A DNA stretch of 64,000 bases from Deroplatys truncata (taxonomy: Eukaryota; Arthropoda; Insecta; Mantodea; Mantidae). The stretch is from assembly GCA_030765065.1 (NCBI GenBank), contig CM060990.1, positions 281,321,341-281,385,340 of the forward strand, written 5' to 3'. Of this stretch, positions 1-11,300 are shown in pieces. The position numbers and the translations under genes are program-made. The notes under the pieces were generated by a model. That model was not told the origin of the DNA. It saw nothing but the letters and a program-made list of their open reading frames with translations, and ran no database searches. The number at the start of each line of letters is the position of its first letter. Positions within the stretch are counted from its first letter, which is position 1.

Positions 1-1300
1 AGAAACAGTTTGTGTCTGTTAGGAAACATTAATTTCACACGACGTTCTCCTCTCTTCTACTCGAGGATGCAATACAATGACATAAGAAATGAACTTCCTC
101 AAGTTACATGCAAGGATTTTTATTTACGTCTTTCTAAAACAAAAGGTACCTATTAGCAATGAATTTCATTTTTTAATGATACTGTGATTTAAATGCGAGT
201 GTATAGCTGCCATATTTTCTCGGAACTTTAAACTTTATTTAAAATTACTAAATCGAATTCGCTTGAGAAAACCGATTTATTAGCATTCACATTAAGCATT
301 TAAATTCGATTATACACCTTGTACAAATTAACTAAATATTATATTGCATATAATGCTTTAGGTATCATCTTCTCGGTGGGTGTTAATAATCTAGCCTTTA
401 TATGCGAAATAAAGATACGAGAGTTGCATTAATCTCGTATCTCCATTGGTGAGAAAATAGAATACTAAACTCGAATTTCTGCCATTCGATAGTTTAAATT
501 TTTTTACAATAAGAGCCTATGATAGGTCGTAATAAAGTAAACACTACATTCCTAAAACCTTAGTGCTTATTATAAAACGGAAATTTCTGAATGCATGAAA
601 ATAATCTCTAGAATTTGACAGGAATAACAGGCAGCTAGATATTTCTAAAAACAAATTGAGAATATATTTCTAAAAATCCTACATAACACAGGGCTTCAGT
701 GTTTAACATCTGAAATACTTGTTTAGGTGCTTATTCGGTGTATTACATTCACAAGGCGTTCCCTACTCACTCCTCAAGGTATAAGTGACTTCTGCTTGCA
801 TTCATATAGCTTCCCCTTCTCGCATTCTCCTTTTTCTTGTGCTCACATTCGCATGATTTTCGATATATTTATCTCCTATACAGAGAAACGGTTTGTGGCT
901 GTTACAAAACATTACATTCACACGACTTTTTCTACTTACTGTTCTACTCAAGGGTGCAATACGACATAAATGAACTGTCATCCCGCAAGTAGACCGAAAT
1001 TTATTCAGGCTAGAAAAGCAAGCGAGCTTGCAGCATTAAATAAAATGCACAGTTTTGTTTCTTATCTTAAACATTTATTTAGGAGCCAGTATAGTATATT
1101 CACATGCTTTTCTCTACTCACTCTTCAGCTCCAGACTGCTTTACGTATGGTATAAGCGAAGTGTGCATGACCTTCAATACTCCCTCTTTCTATGCAGCTA
1201 TGAAAAGCTCCCAAATCGATAAGCAAATTAACATAACACTCATATCGCCTCTTTGTACACAAGATTTTTTTAATTTTTATATGGGTAAATGAAGCTAAAT
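1..1300 (+). repeat. Tandem units (~0.88 kb) with recurrent ~35-bp motif
   Basis: The sequence at 1-80 recurs at about 885-965, so the unit is about 0.88 kb. Inside it a motif of about 35 bp recurs near 30-62, 743-778, 907-950 and 1095-1130. Its core reads like TTCACAYGACTTTCTCTACT followed by CA-TCTTCTAC. The same motif recurs in the other three arms, inverted in R1 and R2. Reading frames here begin at non-ATG codons and follow the repeat; I see no gene. Confidence 0.6.
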
Positions 1301-1481
1301 ATATTGATCAATAAAAATGCAATGCTGTCTTGCGAGAATATATAATGCGGAATACGCTATCCGAGAGAATTCAAATATGACAGTGAACTAACTAAATGTA
1401 TCGTATATGCATAGTTCTACTTAAAAAAATGCATACTTTATCTTTCCAGCTGAATAATATATGAAAAATAATACGCGATGA

Positions 1482-1796
1482 ATGTCTGTTACAGAAAATT
1501 TAGCTGACTGTCTTAACAGGATATCTGAAGAGAACAGTTTCTCGCTGGCTAAGAGAGTTCGGGATATCGAAATAGGCAGAAAATATGACATAAAACTAAT
1601 AAGGAGAGTTGAAACAAAACATGGTGGCAGAATTGTAGCCACCTTGAATTACCAAGTATTCTTGCCGTCAGATGAAATTCGATAACAGATTAAGAGCTTC
1701 CAGAAGTGCCGGGAAAATTACAATTGGTATACATCGGTATGGTAGAGACGCGGAAATTAAAGAACGTGTAAATTGCCTTTTGTGATCCAAGCGATG
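1482..1796 (+). pseudogene. Decayed OB-fold-like small protein gene, exon A, copy L1
   Basis: The ATG at 1482 opens a 67-codon frame (to 1685) containing SLAKRVRDIEIGRKYDIKL, then RRVETKHGGRIVATL and QVFLPS. The pattern (x-Y-x-I then R-V-x-T-K-x-G-x-R-I-V-A-x-L then V-F-L-P) resembles the small ssDNA-binding-like OB-fold proteins widespread in insect genomes; that family assignment is mine by pattern only. A one-base deletion just after the FLPS motif, relative to R1, ends the frame early. The block continues to a GT-starting donor-like site at 1797, where L2 and R2 have GTATGT and GTAAGT. The same ATG context is kept in L2 and R2. This is the best-preserved of the four copies. Transcription would run towards the palindrome centre. 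It could be a relic of a mobile-element accessory protein or of a duplicated host gene. Confidence 0.55.
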
Positions 1797-1799
1797 GTA

Positions 1800-3074
1800 T
1801 TTAGAAGTATCGAACCTAACCATTCAACGCCTTCTTATTTCACAATGATAAATGAAATATAAAGACATCTGTCTCAAGGATATTTCATGCCAAGGTACCA
1901 TCATTAAAAGTGCAGGAATAGCGGCATTCTAGGATTGAATTAAGCCATATAATGTACGCAACAACTGAATAATTAGTGTTATCTGTGAGATTATAACAAG
2001 CACGCAAGTGAAAATAAATAATGAAACTGATAGTCAAATATATCAACAATTAATAATAATACAAGTAATTATTACTGCAGAATGCTAAAAAGTATACACA
2101 TTTAAAAAGTGAAATCATTTTTAACTTTTCTGGTGACAGGAAAACCGAATATTTGCTCTCATTCAATAATAAGAAGAATAATGCAGGTACAAGGCGAAAA
2201 TATCGCTCATGGAAGTATTTAAAAGGAAGGGGTGAGAGGGGGGTGATGTTACAGAGCAAGAAGCAAGCTACACAAGGATGACTCATTTTTTATTTTTCCT
2301 TGTGCCAGCATGCATTGTATGAAGTATTGTGTGTAATAATTAGAATGCATTAAAATATATTATCTGTTTAAGCTTGATTTCTGTATAATGTCAACTCTCA
2401 AGGAAATAAAGCATGTCTCTAAAGAGGCATGCTTTCAGCAGTGATAAGACTGCTGGGCGATTGAAAGATACCATTACACATACATTTTTTCAGTCAAGTC
2501 ATTCATGATGCTTCTTATGCGCTATGCATGTATTCGTGTATAATCCATTGACAGAACTTTACTTTAAATCATTAATGACTACTTGCAGTTCTGATCACAG
2601 TTCTATTTTCACATTTTTTGAATTGCTAGTTAGAAAAAATACTTAAACGGCTGATTAACCTATAGAGAGATTGGCGTATACTTGACGCAGGCTGATAATT
2701 TATTTATTTGTTTATTTTTTCATAAGAATGGTGGCCATCGACGGAAGAAAAGAAATTCTCAATAACATATAAAATGAAAAGAACCACCATAGCGTCAGCT
2801 CTATATAAGAGGAAAATACATGCACATAAAGGGTAACAGAGGTCTGATTAAAACATCTGAATAAACCAATGCTTTTTATAAATTGTAATCAGTCATTCAC
2901 TCGCTCTAATGGAATGGCTTCTTTTTTGCAATGAGCAGAATCTATACTGTAATATAACATGCAGTCCTGAAGACAGCATGATGAGAACGACAAGCTTTAC
3001 TCGAAGAAAAACATATAATTTATTCAGTATTACAGGATGAAATTCTCTCGCATTTTAAAGTATATATATATATA
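1800..3074. other. AT-rich intron-like and non-coding part of arm L1
   Basis: Apart from candidate exon B at 2140-2281 I see no gene. Segments at 2050-2300, 2700-2820 and 2880-3060 align with 48200-49430 in L2. The final bases are a short (TA)n run that hosts the MITE. Confidence 0.4.
2140..2281 (+). pseudogene. Candidate exon B of the same decayed gene, copy L1
   Basis: The block follows an acceptor-like TGGTGACAG at 2131-2139 and ends with TGA at 2279-2281. It aligns with 48529-48675 in L2 and 54738-54887 (minus) in R2, which share acceptor GATTACAG and a terminal codon run ending in TGA. L1 has lost about 10 bases near the start, and frames differ between copies. Conservation of the acceptor and stop suggests a terminal exon, but the phase with exon A does not join cleanly, so this is tentative. 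Confidence 0.3.
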
Positions 3075-3423
3075 CAGGGTGGACCATTTAAGTTGAAACT
3101 ATACAATATTTCCAAAACTAAGCGCTGTAGAAAGAAATTTGCTTGACATTATGAGGGAAATGTAAATGCCATTAGTCATGTTTTGTTTGAAGGACGTTAT
3201 GATAGTCATTGTAGGGTCCATTTAGCCCTTTTAAATAGGAACCTACAATTAGAGTCAAATTAAATTGACCCTAAAATGACCATCACTACGTCCTCCAAAT
3301 AAAACTCGACTAATGGAATTTACTTTCTCCCACAATATCAAACAACTTTTATTCAAGACATTTCTTTCTACAACGCTTAGTTTTGGAGATATTTTACTGT
3401 CTCAACTTAAATGGTCCATCCTG
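3075..3423. mobile_element. Foldback MITE, copy 1 (mariner-type ends)
   Basis: The element begins CAGGGTGGACCATTTAAGTT and ends with its near-perfect inverse, flanked by TA on both sides (3073-3074 and 3424-3425). The two halves are inverted copies over almost the whole 349 bp, so it can fold into a hairpin. It has no coding capacity. A 361-bp relative lies at 47430-47790. The TA target and CAGGGTG-type ends point to a Tc1/mariner partner in trans. Confidence 0.85.
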
Positions 3424-4050
3424 TATAACACTCATAAACCAACGTGCTGGCATACGGAGATCTCTCGTGAGTCTATTTGGCGCTAAACATTTATATGATG
3501 AGGGTACTACAATGTCATATTAAGGCTTTCCCGAAAATCCAGCGATCCTGTTTAGAAATTTAAATAGTATTAATTTCTTTACTATTATTTTTATTTCCGC
3601 AAAAATCTACATACCGCAAGATTTACATGCTCAAATAGCTCAGATGTCACGAAAAATTGAATCATATTCATCCTCGATAGGAATACAACTCTGATGAATG
3701 ATATCATTAGATTTGATTATGATATGAGACAATAGGAATGGAATTGATTGCAAAATAAAAATAATTAAATCAATGATGAAATCGCCTTTATTGAGAGTTC
3801 TAGTGATTGAAAATACACTAAGCAAACATTAGAACGCTGAACAGCGACAAATATCATTTTAGCACATTATTAATTATTTAAATTTCTAAATAAGACCCCT
3901 CGATTTTCGGGCAAGTGTTATAATTGCACTGTAGTGCCCTTATAATTTAAGTGTTTTGTGCCGAAGAATTTCAGAAGATCTCGGCATGCTATAACGTTGG
4001 TTTTTGAACGCGCGCGCGCGCGCGTGTGTGTGTGCGTGCGTGCGTGTATA
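3424..4050. repeat. Centre of palindrome 1 and inner fragment of its right side
   Basis: The sequence 3500-3570 (…TTTAGAAATTTAAATAG) returns inverted at 3880-3930, and 3430-3480 (GATCTC…ACGTTGGTTTATG) returns inverted at 3975-4008. The turn-around is near 3700, with an unmatched loop of about 300 bp. Compared with palindrome 2, whose arms continue another 0.6 kb and then a 2.9-kb spacer, the middle is missing here. The inner right fragment also matches R2 at 53690-53870 in direct orientation. Confidence 0.6.
4009..4048. repeat. (CG)n(TG)n microsatellite
   Basis: An alternating purine-pyrimidine tract of CG then TG/CGTG repeats lies immediately before the TA and CAGGATG end of the next transposon. 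Such tracts can adopt Z-DNA; nothing shows use here. Confidence 0.9.
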
Positions 4051-5400
4051 CAGGATGAATGGCCTAAATCTTGCACCGCAAATATTTCGGAAATGGAAAG
4101 TGATAATGTTGTGCAGTTTTCACAGCATTAATTGGTAGTCAGGAACTGATAGATTTAGCATATAAACAGATTTTAATAATACTGAGAAAGTATATTTTTT
4201 AACAAACATACAATTTTTAAATGGAACAATGCCTAGTAACATAAACAGCATAGAGGTAGGCTAAATTAGAATGTCAGTGGCGTTTGTTACAAGATTCCAG
4301 TGCAAGTGGTTTACGAGAAATCTTATTTCGAAACTTTTACGCACCGACACTTGTACAACCTGTGGTAGCACAAACTACAGAGAAAAAAAGGTAACTACAA
4401 TACCTCTATGGATTCTTACAAGTAAAGAGAACATATGCCTTCAAAGGTTGTGTTCAAAATGACCACCGGCAGCTTCAACACGCGCTTCCAGTCTGCTATG
4501 GAAAGACTTCTGCACACGTTCTAGCATTTCAGCGGAAATTTCAGAGCAGGCAGCAGTAATACATCACTTCATATCGTCCGGTGTAGTTGGTACATCTCTG
4601 TAGACAGTGTCTTTCAGCCTCCTCCACAGAAAAAAGTCAAAGGCGTTAGATCCGGTGAACGGGCCGGTCAAGGTACAGATCCCCTTCATCCAATGCAACG
4701 ATTTGGAAGCAATCCGTTAAGACAAGCTGTAGTACTTCGTGCACTATAAGCTGGACAGCCATTAAGTTGGTACCACAGGTTCCTCTTAGTCTGCAAAGGA
4801 ACGTCTTCTCGCATCTGTGGCAGATGGTCTGTTAGGAGCCTGCGATACTTGTGCGAGTTCATTGTTTCTTTTATGAACAAAGGGCCTATGAGCTGATGTT
4901 TCACTATACCACACCACACGTTTAAACTCCATGGACAATGACGTTCCTCCTGACGAAGCCAACGGGGATTGTCAACAGACCAATAGTGCATGTTTCTGCG
5001 GTTTATCTGGCCATGATTAGTAAATGTTGCCTCATCACTAAACAAGATACATGATAAATCTGGAATATCATGTCTTAATGCCCATGTACAAAAGTTAAGA
5101 CGATTCTCAACATCGTTTACATGCAGCTCTTGATGGAGAGAGATGTGATAGGAATGGAACGTATGTCGATGGAGAATGCGCAGTACACTTGCCTGACTTA
5201 TGTCACTTCCACGTGCGATTGTGCGGGAACTAATTTGCGGATCTACTGCAACGGCAGTCAAAACATTAATTTCTGCCTCTTCTCCAGTCCCTGGTTTGTT
5301 TCTGCTACGTTTTCTAGGTGTTACAGTACCACCTTCACGTAATTGATTGAAGAGGTTGATAAATAATTGCCGAGATGGTTGAACTAAAAGCTGCATAAGA
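4051..5400 (-). mobile_element. Tc1/mariner-superfamily element 1 (degenerate)
   Basis: The left end starts CAGGATGAATGGCCTAAATC directly after TATA, in the style of this family's termini. The transposase runs on the minus strand. The far end was not found. Between 5400 and about 5568 the sequence passes into the 3' region of transposase 2, so the 5' part of this element is probably cut off. Confidence 0.6.
4441..5396 (-). pseudogene. Tc1/mariner-like (DUF4817-type) transposase, copy 1
   Basis: A 236-residue open frame covers the middle and is followed, after frameshifts, by the C-terminus ending GGHFEHNL and a stop (TCA on + at 4441). Visible landmarks in order: HTH-type region with PRKRSRNKPG, RTIARGSDISQASVLRILH, the first catalytic Asp in LFSDEATFTNHGQINRRN, WSLNVWCGIV and LIGPLF. 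The second catalytic Asp position reads QLNGCPAY, an Asn, so the enzyme would be dead. The N-terminal 30 or so residues usual in this family are missing. It would have catalysed cut-and-paste transposition in the nucleus. Confidence 0.8.
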
Positions 5401-5568
5401 AGCTATGCATAAGATTTATTCGATGATCAAAGATAAAGCAAATTCAAATGTAAATTATGGAAATACCTCATTCAGGTGTATCGTGGATAATTAAATCAAG
5501 GCTACATCTTTGCTAAACAGGAAAGTTATTATTGGTAAATAACTGCAACATCAACAATATATATTTAT

Positions 5569-6362
5569 TTACAGTAGATGCTCAAAATGTGCTCCGTTAG
5601 CATCTATGCAGGCATCGCAACTTCTTAGCCAATTTTGCCATACCCTCGTTAGAGCTTCTGCGTTCTGCCCAATCTCTAGAGCTGCTACAAACACACGTGT
5701 CTGAAGACCATCACTAGTAGGAACCGACATGGTACACCTTACTCTCCAAATGTCCCCAGAAATAACAATCTAAAGGATTGAGACCCGGAGATCTTGAAGT
5801 CCAAGGTACTGGTCCAAATCGGCCTATCCACCAATCAGGAAATGAGCAATTTAAATGTCATCGAACAACTGTACTGATGTGAGGGGGCGCCCCGTCATGC
5901 ATTAACCACATGCTTTGACTTATTTGAAGAGGAACATCTTACAATAGAGAGGGCAGATTGTTTTTAGGATACTGCTGATAAGTTGTTCCAGTCAATCTTA
6001 TGGGTAATACAAAAGGGGCCTATCAACTCATTTCCAATTATTCCAGTCCAGATGTTCAGTGAAACCTGGTGCTGGAAATGATCTTGTCGCACCATGTGAG
6101 GACTTTCAAAGACCCACGTATGATGATTATGAAAATTCAACATACCATTACGCGTGAAACACGCTTCATCAGTCAACAGCACCTGTGACAAAAATTAGGA
6201 TTGATCACATACTGTTCCTTCAGCCACTAACATATCGCTACTTTAGGCAGGTAATCATTTACTCCGAGGTACTGCACTCTTTGAATATGATATGGGTGAA
6301 GTAAATGTTCTATGAACTGTCCAACTTGATACACCGACATACGTGCCATACCTCGTGTACTT
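5569..6362 (-). pseudogene. Tc1/mariner-like transposase, copy 2, C-terminal part
   Basis: The minus strand encodes STRGMARM then VLLTDEACFTRNGMLNFHNH (first catalytic Asp) at about 6130-6190, LNIWTGIIGNELIGPF, a second-Asp-like LMHDGAPP, the region around SPGLNPLDCYFWGHL, and a family-typical C-terminus NGAHFEHLL with its stop at 5569-5571. Several frameshifts and stops interrupt it. The frame is cut at 6362/6363 by a LINE. Its N-terminal half lies beyond the LINE at 12308-12540, and the two halves meet in the middle of the same motif (…EDPGSS then STRGMA…). Confidence 0.8.
6352..6362. repeat. 11-bp target-site duplication, left copy
   Basis: CTCGTGTACTT here matches CTCGTTTACTT at 12308-12318 with one mismatch. 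These are the two copies of the insertion site of the LINE within transposase copy 2. Confidence 0.8.
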
Positions 6363-6974
6363 CCTCCCAGGGGCTCACCTTATGTGAGTACGGGTGTTGG
6401 CGTACCCGGGGGTTCCCGAGCCACTCGTCGCCATCTTCATCGCTTCATCCCCGTCCGGTCGAGGTGGGTTCGTTCTCGTGACCAGGAGACTCAAGGTAGG
6501 CTCTCGTGCGTTCTGTGCATTTCATTCCATGACGCCCGCACTATCGTTTCTTTATTCTCTCTTCTATTTATGCACATTTCGCACCACGTCCATTCATTTA
6601 CACATCTGTGTTCCTTCTTCGCCGGCCTACCTTGAATGTGAAACGCACTCACACTTTTAGTTCCTTTAACCTTTTATTTTAATCCTCCGTGGACACAGCC
6701 TGACGGATAGCCGCGCACGAGGTACGCAGCTGGGCGAGTGGGTAATGGCGTCAACCCCACCACCCGGGGTCGTCATGTAGGGTTTGTGTTCGTATCCGCT
6801 GTTCAACTGCTGTCCCGCGGGGGGGGCATTGCATGAGCTGCTGACTTCTGAAGGCGATTAGGTCCCTCTGTCTATGTTCTGGGAGGTGTGACCCTGCGGT
6901 GAGATAGGTATAGATACGCCACTCATCCAAGCCGGGGTAACGCCCGGGAAGTCAGAGCCCGAGGTCGGAGACAG
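6363..6974 (+). promoter_or_regulatory. LINE 5' untranslated region / likely internal promoter
   Basis: This GC-rich leader starts CCTCCCAGGGGCTCACCTTA and precedes ORF1. I-like LINEs carry their promoter in the first part of the transcript; here that is inference from position only. Short open frames inside it have no recognisable product. Confidence 0.4.
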
Positions 6975-8262
6975 ATGCAATGGTGGAGGATTTATTTCGC
7001 TATGGAGCACCTTTTCTCCATTAATACCAACAAGCGTCGAAAAGTTTATGTAACAGAAGTAACACCACCGATAACTGGTTCTTACTTGGTCATTTCACGA
7101 ACCAAAGAAGGGCAAAGTTTTGAGAAGGTGAACCCTTTCATTGTTCAAAAGGGCATTGATGCTATTGCTGGTGCGGTTCAGTCCTGCACTCGTCTACGGA
7201 ATGGTTCCTTACTAGCACAAACGAAGTCCGATCAGCAAAGTAAGACCTTGTTGCGCGCTACGCTTCTCCACGGCTATCCGTGTGGAGAAGCACCGCACAT
7301 TGAATTCCTGTCGAGGCGTCATTACCACCCATAGCCTCGATGGTATGTCGGACGATGAACTCGTAGACTATCCTTCAGACCAAAAGGTGACAGCAGTGTA
7401 TCGAGTGCAGACCAAACGCAACGGAGTATTGGTACCCACTCGTACCCTGTTTATAACAGTTGATGGCGTCGATCTGCCCACGAGCATTTCAGCAGGGTAC
7501 GAACGCATTGCGGTGAGGCCTTATATTCCTAGACCTCTGCGTTGTTTTAAATGCCAACGTTTTGGATATACGCAAGTCTCCTGTAAGAGTGCCGTTACCA
7601 TCTGTGCCTCATGTAGCCAGCCGTCACACGAAAGTACCTCTTCTACAACACCTGTCTGCGTTAACTGCAAAGGGTCTCATTCTGCGTCGTTTGCCGACTG
7701 TCCGCGGTACTTGGACGAGAAGGCGATCCAGGAGATCCGGGTAAAGGAAAAACTCTCCTTTGCCGAAGCCCGGATCCGTTACCATGCGTGCAAACCTACT
7801 CTCCTGCGATCTGGTACATTTAGTTCTGTTGTTGCCTCGCTAGTACCACGAGTACATGCCGAATCTCAAACCTGGACCATGACTGCATTAACCGCTACTA
7901 CCATCCGGCCGTCCATTTCTGCTCTAGTTAGCAAGCCATCTAAAGCTGCTCCCAAGGCACTGAAGTCGCAAGCCGCTAAAAAGAAACCAAAGCAGAAACT
8001 TCGTAGGGAAGATTTTCTGGAGGACCTTCCGCGTGCGCGCGGTAAGAAAAGTTCACTTTCTCCTCCTCGGAGGTCGCAGTCCCAGGACGCTCCTGGGAAA
8101 AGCCGCGCTCAGCGTACCCCTCACCCATCGCCACCCAGAACCGATTCTCGGCGCTTGAATCGGTTTCTGGCACTGAGCGCGTGGGCCGTCCCTTCTAGGA
8201 GGCTATGGAGTCTGACCAACTCCATAACAAAAGCCCGAGCCCAAAGGTTAAACAGAAGCTAA
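6975..8262 (+). pseudogene. LINE copy 1 ORF1 (Gag-like, zinc-knuckle nucleic-acid-binding protein)
   Basis: The N-terminal half (from about 6975) and C-terminal half (to 8262) lie in different frames joined near 7270, so one frameshift breaks the gene. The C-terminal half has IAVRPYIPRPLRCFKCQRFG followed by three zinc-knuckle units: CX2C…QVSC, CASCSQPSH, and CVNCKGSHSASFADC. The first has Tyr where copy 2 has His, and the second has Ser where copy 2 has Cys, so two knuckles are damaged. A Lys/Ser/Pro-rich tail follows. The protein would coat LINE RNA as an RNP. It lies 43 bp before ORF2. Confidence 0.85.
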
Positions 8263-8305
8263 TTTTGAGCCGCCCTTCTAAGTAAGAAGTTTATCCCTTT
8301 TCTTT

Positions 8306-11300
8306 ATGGCTAACCTGACCTGGAATTTACGTGGTGCGCGATCGCATAGGGCGGAATTGCAACTTTTATTGCGTTTCCATTCACCTGTTGTTGTGTGTTT
8401 GCAGGAGACTAAGCTTCGCCCTCACGATCCTTTTGATCTCCGGAGGTATACTCCTGTTCGCTACGATCTTGAACCGGAGGAGGGTACTCCTGCTCATGGA
8501 GGTATCATATTGTTAGTGCGTAGCGACGTTCATTTTCAAACTCTCGCTCCTAAGTCCGACTTGCAAGCTGTTGCCGTAACTGTTCAATTACCCGGCTTCT
8601 TCTTTTCTGTTTACTCTGTCTATTCACCTTCATTGTCTCCCCTCGCTCCCGCGGACATTCCAGCTCTTCTGTCCGCTCTCCCAACACCAGTTCTTCTGTT
8701 GGGAGATTTTAATGCCCATCACCCAATGTGGAGTTTACCAAGGGCTTGTACGAGGGGAACTCTTATTTCCGACATTTTTAGCAGTACAATCTCTCCATCC
8801 TCAATACAGGTGAACCTACTTTTATTTCTGATTCTTCTGGTACATTCTCACACCTGGATCTTGCTGTTTGCTCATTCCAGCTTGCTAGTCGTCTGCAGTG
8901 GAACGTCGTTGCTTACACCTACTCCAGCGACCATTATCCCTGCATCGTTTCTCTTCTGTCTCAACACGTCCAACTCTCCAGAGTACCTACCTGGATATTC
9001 ACAAAAGCCGACTGGAGATTGTATTCCAGCCTCGTGTATTTTGTCGACAAGCCCTTCAACGACATTAACCAAATGGTGCAGCACCTTACGTCTACAATTC
9101 TATCTGCCGCCGAACGCGCAATTCCCCGTTCATCCACTCAACCTCGGCGTCTACATGTTCCGTTGTGGAACGAGGATTGTCGGGACGCTGTTCGTACCCG
9201 TAGAACTGCGCTTAGGGTATTTCGCCGACACCCTACACTTGAGAATTTAGTTACTTTAAACAATCGCGCGCCAGGGCTCGTCGCATTATTCAGGATAGCA
9301 AAAAGGCGTCTTGGACTCGTTTTGCCGTCTTTTAATCGCTTTACGCCTTCATTGGTTGATTGGGATAAACTTCGTCGCTTCACAGGTAAAGTGTCGCATT
9401 GTACTGTTTCTAGCCTTCAGGTTCTTAATGCCACCATAGTGGATCCAGCTGCCACCGCTAACACCCTGGGTGCTGCCTTTGAGGCGGCTTCCAGTTCAGA
9501 CCATTATTCCACCGGCTTTCGCTCTATCAAAGACCAGCTGGATTCCGACACCTTTAATTTTCGATCTGCTAATAATGAGTGTTATAATGAACTTTTCACA
9601 ATGAAGGAGCTGGAGCACGCTCTTCATTGCTCTAGGCACTCCGCTCCTGGGCTGACCGGCATTCATGTCCTGATGTTAAAGAACCTTTCAACCAACAGTA
9701 AAGTCTTTCTCTTACAGGCCTATAACCGTATTTGGCAAGACGGCTTTTTTTTCCTTCCGTTTGGCGCGAAGCCACCATTGTCCCTACACTTAAGACTGGG
9801 AAGGATCACCAACTACCTTCCAGCTACCGCCCTATCTCCCTCACCAGTTGCATTTGCAAGGTGATGGAGCGCATGATCAACGGGCGTTTGACATGGTGAC
9901 TTGAGTCTCAGAAACTTCTAGCGAACGCTCAGTGCGCATTTCGTCGCCATCGATCTACCGTTGACCATCTGGTGTCCCTGTCGACGCATATTATGAATGG
10001 ATTTCTGAGAAAGTGTCAAACTGTGGCTGTGTTTTTTTACCTGGAGAAAGCTTATGACACTTGTTGGAGGGGCGGCATTTTGCGTACACTGCACGCATGG
10101 AGTATCCGCGGTCGTCTTCCCATATTTCTTCGGGAATTCATGACGGACCGCGTCTTTCGTGTACGTGTGAGCTCGGTTTTATCTAGTCGTTTTATTCAAG
10201 AGAACGGAGTGCCACAGGGCTCTGTACTCAGTGTCACACTTTTTGCAATTACTATCAACCACATTTTTGATTGTATTTCACCTGGCATTTCATCGTCCCG
10301 TTTTGTTGACGATTTTGCCATTTATTACAGTTCACGGCGGATCTGTCTACTCGAACGCCGTCTCCAGAGCTGTATCGACTGTCTCTACGCCTGGAGTAAC
10401 GCCAACGGCTTTAATTTCTCCGCCGAAAGATCTATCTGTATCAATTTCTTGCGCCGGAAGGCCTTCCCTCCCCCCTCTATCTATCTTGGGCCAGGGATAC
10501 TTCCGTTTGCAGACGAGGCGAAATTTTTGGGGTTGATCTTTAATAGGAAGCTGAGCTGGATTACGCACATTTCGTTTTTATAAGCAAAGTGTGACCGTTC
10601 TCTTAATCTTTTACGTGTTTTAAGTGTCACATCCTGCGGAGCTGATCGGACCGCCCTTATACATCTTTATCGCTCTTTGGTCCGATCCAAGTTTGATTAC
10701 GGGTGCATTATCTATTCGTCGGCGTGTCCATCTGCATTACGTCGATTGAATGCCATTCACCATCGTGGCATAAGAGTCGCTACGGGGGCCTTTCCAACCA
10801 GCCCTGTACCTAGTCTGTATGCTGAAGCTGCAGAGCCTCCGCTGTGTATAGTTGTGAGATGCTTTTGTGCAGCTATGCCTGTCGACCCTCAAGCTTGCCT
10901 GACCACCCGTCCTTCGAGGTATTTTACGACGATTCGCTTGATCAGCAATACTTCGTTAGCTCCTCTGCTTTGCTCCCTCCAGAGGTTCGATTTCGAAAGC
11001 TTCTTCGGCATTTGGACCTGACGCCAGCGCAGACCCTTCCCAGGGGGAAACGCGCTTTCCTCCATGGTTGCGCGCTGAGGTCCACTGCCACCTTGGGTTA
11101 ACGTCAATGTCGAAGAATGAGACCCCTTCTTGAGTTCTTAGATCGGCTTTTTTAGAACTTCAGGCGCAGTTCGGAGACTTTCATTTTATATATACTGATG
11201 GATCTAAGACTGGTGTTGGAGTAGGGTGTACCTTTGTTTATGGTCATCGTAGTTTTACATTTCATTTACCCGGGCAATTTTCGATTTTTACCGCCGAACT

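Larger units (their letters stand above)
1..3560 (+). repeat. Left arm L1 of giant palindrome 1 (truncated by window start)
   Basis: This stretch reappears inverted at 14373-16855 and 21654 onward, and in the same orientation at about 46100-49600. Anchors: 1421-1690 matches 14390-14660 inverted, 47800-48100 direct and 55440-55700 inverted; 2720-2810 matches 49060-49140 direct; 3470-3570 matches 49470-49590 direct. Identity is clearly below 100 percent, with many small indels, so the copies are old. The arm holds tandem units in its first 1.3 kb, then the decayed gene described at 1482, then AT-rich sequence with a MITE. The outer end lies before base 1. Confidence 0.75.

Noticed and set aside
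727..969. Open frame resembling one at 16068-16301 (minus), so possibly a conserved protein
   Set aside because: Both fall on the tandem motif array and begin at GTG, not ATG. The similarity is that of the underlying inverted DNA repeat.
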